Part shown: positions 63,056 through 64,000 of the stretch, in pieces
How the letters are laid out: every line of letters begins with the position of its first letter
How positions within the stretch are numbered: position 1 is the stretch's first letter
From: Rhizobium sp. EC-SD404
Lineage (GTDB): Bacteria; Pseudomonadota; Alphaproteobacteria; Rhizobiales; Rhizobiaceae
Assembly (NCBI RefSeq): GCF_902498825.1
Contig: NZ_LR701459.1
Span: 3,886,661 to 3,950,660 of the forward strand
Length of the DNA stretch: 64,000 bases
Direction: 5' to 3'
Notes under the pieces: model-generated
The model's input: only the letters and a program-made list of their open reading frames with translations
Databases searched by the model: none
What the model was told of the DNA's origin: nothing
Made by a program: the position numbers and the translations under genes

Positions 63056-63183
63056 AGCGGGCCTCTCCACCAGTCGAAGTTGTCGAATGGGTCGGGCCGG
63101 CTCCGGGCCTTGATCCAGCGGAAGAGCGCGATCGCCACGAAGACGACGACGCCGAAAACCACGAGGATTGTGAGCGGTTCCAT
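63052..63183 (-). CDS. 43-residue single-span membrane protein of the lysis module
   Basis: ATG at 63183 to TGA at 63054-63052. Sequence MEPLTILVVFGVVVFVAIAL (residues 1-20) is a membrane helix, followed by a basic Arg/Lys stretch and a Trp-rich end (DNFDWWRGPL). It fits exactly between its neighbours: its ATG overlaps the previous stop (TGATG) and its stop overlaps the i-spanin start (ATGA). Possible small holin or antiholin; function is inferred only from place and shape. Confidence 0.6.
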   Translation of the reverse strand: MEPLTILVVFGVVVFVAIALFRWIKARSRPDPFDNFDWWRGPL

Positions 63184-63371
63184 CAGGTTGCCCATCCGCG
63201 CTTTTTCGCGAAGACATAGACCCGCTCGATGACATAGCCGCCAACCACCGAGGCGGCGACCGTGGCCACGTTGACGACGTCCGGGTCACGAGACAAGGCA
63301 TCGCCAACCGCGAGCCCGAGCATGCCGCCCACGCCGTAGCGCAGCGCAATCCGAATTGCTGGTCCCATCAT
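63183..63371 (-). CDS. Small two-helix membrane protein, holin candidate
   Basis: 62 residues from the ATG at 63371 (a second ATG follows at 63368), with GGAGG nine bases upstream. Two hydrophobic segments (about 6-24, IALRYGVGGMLGLAVGDAL, and 35-54, VATVAASVVGGYVIERVYVF) and a basic tail KKRGWAT. Size and topology match class II holins. It follows the amidase-LysM stop by 3 bp and precedes the 43-residue protein with a TGATG overlap. Confidence 0.62.
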   Translation of the reverse strand: MMGPAIRIALRYGVGGMLGLAVGDALSRDPDVVNVATVAASVVGGYVIERVYVFAKKRGWAT

Positions 63372-63374
63372 TTC

Positions 63375-63917
63375 CTACGTCCTCCGAAAAGCGCGGAGCA
63401 GAGCCGCGATAAGGCTTGCAAGGGTGCCGCCGCCGCCCTGCCCGTCTGGAACAGCAGCGCCAGGCACAGGGTCAGGATCAGGCGCGACATTGATGCGGTC
63501 TCCGATGTCCAAGATGTCGCCGACGGCCGCGTCGTTCAGGGCCAGCAGCTCAGGCACCGACAGGCCATGCTCTTCAGCGATGCCCCACCAGGTGTCGCCC
63601 TTCTCCACGATGTGGATGCGGTCTTCGGACACGCCGGGCGTGGTGACGGGAGCCGTCGGCGGGACGGGCGTCGGCGCAGGACGTGGCTTGTGCTGGACGG
63701 CTGCCCACCAGCGAGCCACGTCGAAGCCTGGGCACTGCGTAGCGGCGAGATCGCGATGGCCGACTACCTTGGCGCCCGGGTGCCGCTTGAGAATGTCACG
63801 GATGAGGGTAACCAGCGCCGCGATCTGCTCAGGCGTCCGATTGTCGACGCCGACATTCGCCCCGGTCGCCCGGTGAGCTACCCCCCGATCCCTGGACAGA
63901 TTTCGGCGTGACTTAAG
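63375..63917 (-). pseudogene. N-acetylmuramoyl-L-alanine amidase with LysM domain, 5'-truncated (endolysin remnant)
   Basis: The open frame runs from 63917, just after an in-frame TAG, to 63375 (180 codons), but the first ATG/GTG/TTG-type start is GTG at 63719, inside the domain. Visible are the C-terminal half of an amidase_2/PGRP domain (TPEQIAALVTLIRDIL, VVGHRDLAATQCPGFDV, with zinc-ligand-type His and Cys), a Pro-rich linker, a LysM domain (HIVEKGDTWWGIAEEHGL to DIGDRINVAP) and a Gly-rich end. The N-terminal half with the first zinc His is absent from all three frames up to the window edge. Probably a disabled phage endolysin. Confidence 0.65.
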
Positions 63918-64000
63918 CTACTGCCTGCACCTGCTGATCGGTTTCGATGCTGGTGAAGTAGATCACGGCGGGCGGCTGTCCGCCATGGGCGGCGTGTGGC
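63913..64000 (-). CDS. C-terminal end of an unidentified gene cut by the window edge
   Basis: An open minus-strand frame enters at the right edge and ends with TAA at 63915-63913 (tail VIYFTSIETDQQVQAVA). About 28 residues are visible, too few to name. By place it would be the gene upstream of the lysis module. Its end overlaps the open frame of the truncated amidase by 5 bp. Confidence 0.5.
   Translation of the reverse strand, partial: PHAAHGGQPPAVIYFTSIETDQQVQAVA

Noticed and set aside
63424..63911. Plus-strand frames of 114-150 codons over the amidase/LysM region
   Set aside because: Antisense shadows of the recognisable amidase and LysM coding frame.
1..64000. CRISPR arrays, insertion sequences, rRNA genes or a replication origin
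   Set aside because: No regularly spaced repeats, transposase motifs, rRNA stretches or DnaA-box clusters seen on reading the window.

Overview
The window is about 62% GC over most of its length and reads as a chromosome segment of an alphaproteobacterium of the Hyphomicrobiales (Rhizobiales). The order markers are gcrA, class I lysyl-tRNA synthetase, a PodJ-type polarity protein, argD-argF-hslO, metZ behind a SAM-II riboswitch, and phoR-pstSCAB-phoU-phoB. Genus cannot be fixed from the sequence alone.

Region by region. 1-3.0 kb: end of a ligase-associated DNA damage-response cluster (Lhr-type helicase, cut by the window edge, and the PdeM nuclease). 3.0-4.8 kb: a TauE/SafE exporter with its usual Alph_Pro_TM partner. 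5.0-8.9 kb: a large PodJ-like polarity protein. 9.2-16.3 kb: a MerR-family regulator and a four-gene fatty-acid beta-oxidation operon, with a long palindrome as likely operator. 16.4-24.7 kb: metabolic and envelope genes (CopD-like protein, DsbA-like isomerase, S24 repressor, nuclease-like protein, lysK, sterol desaturase-like enzyme, periplasmic binding protein, GT2 glycosyltransferase). 24.8-31.6 kb: tRNA-Gly(CCC), a bacterial voltage-gated sodium channel, dcd, metZ, a CDP-alcohol phosphatidyltransferase, apaG and a TrkH transporter. 31.6-36.4 kb: an RND efflux pair. 36.7-40.8 kb: argD-argF-hslO, divergent from gcrA. 40.9-49.4 kb: the Pho regulon core and a polyphosphate kinase 2. 49.5-52.0 kb: an unknown membrane protein and a nitronate monooxygenase that carries a second copy of the MerR-type operator.

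From tRNA-Thr(CGT) at 52.1 kb to the right edge the character changes. Most genes are short and unfamiliar, there are accessory repair genes (stand-alone NHEJ-type ligase, SRAP protein), an RTX protein with tandem C-terminal repeats, a divergent promoter with four copies of one operator around an XRE regulator, and finally a compact phage-like lysis module (truncated amidase-LysM, small membrane proteins, an overlapping Rz/Rz1-like spanin pair). This looks like an integrated island or decayed prophage using tRNA-Thr as attachment site. No integrase gene and no second attachment site lie in the window.

Regulation visible in the DNA is unusually rich: a SAM-II riboswitch followed by a terminator ahead of metZ, a triple-half-site Pho box sitting on the phoR stop codon, a terminator between pstS and pstC, a cluster of four GANTC (CcrM) sites ahead of gcrA, a CtrA-like box ahead of podJ, and two members of a candidate MerR regulon. 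The least explained part, and the best candidate for something undescribed, is 52.3-55.9 kb: an XRE-controlled divergent module of unknown proteins with a regular operator array.
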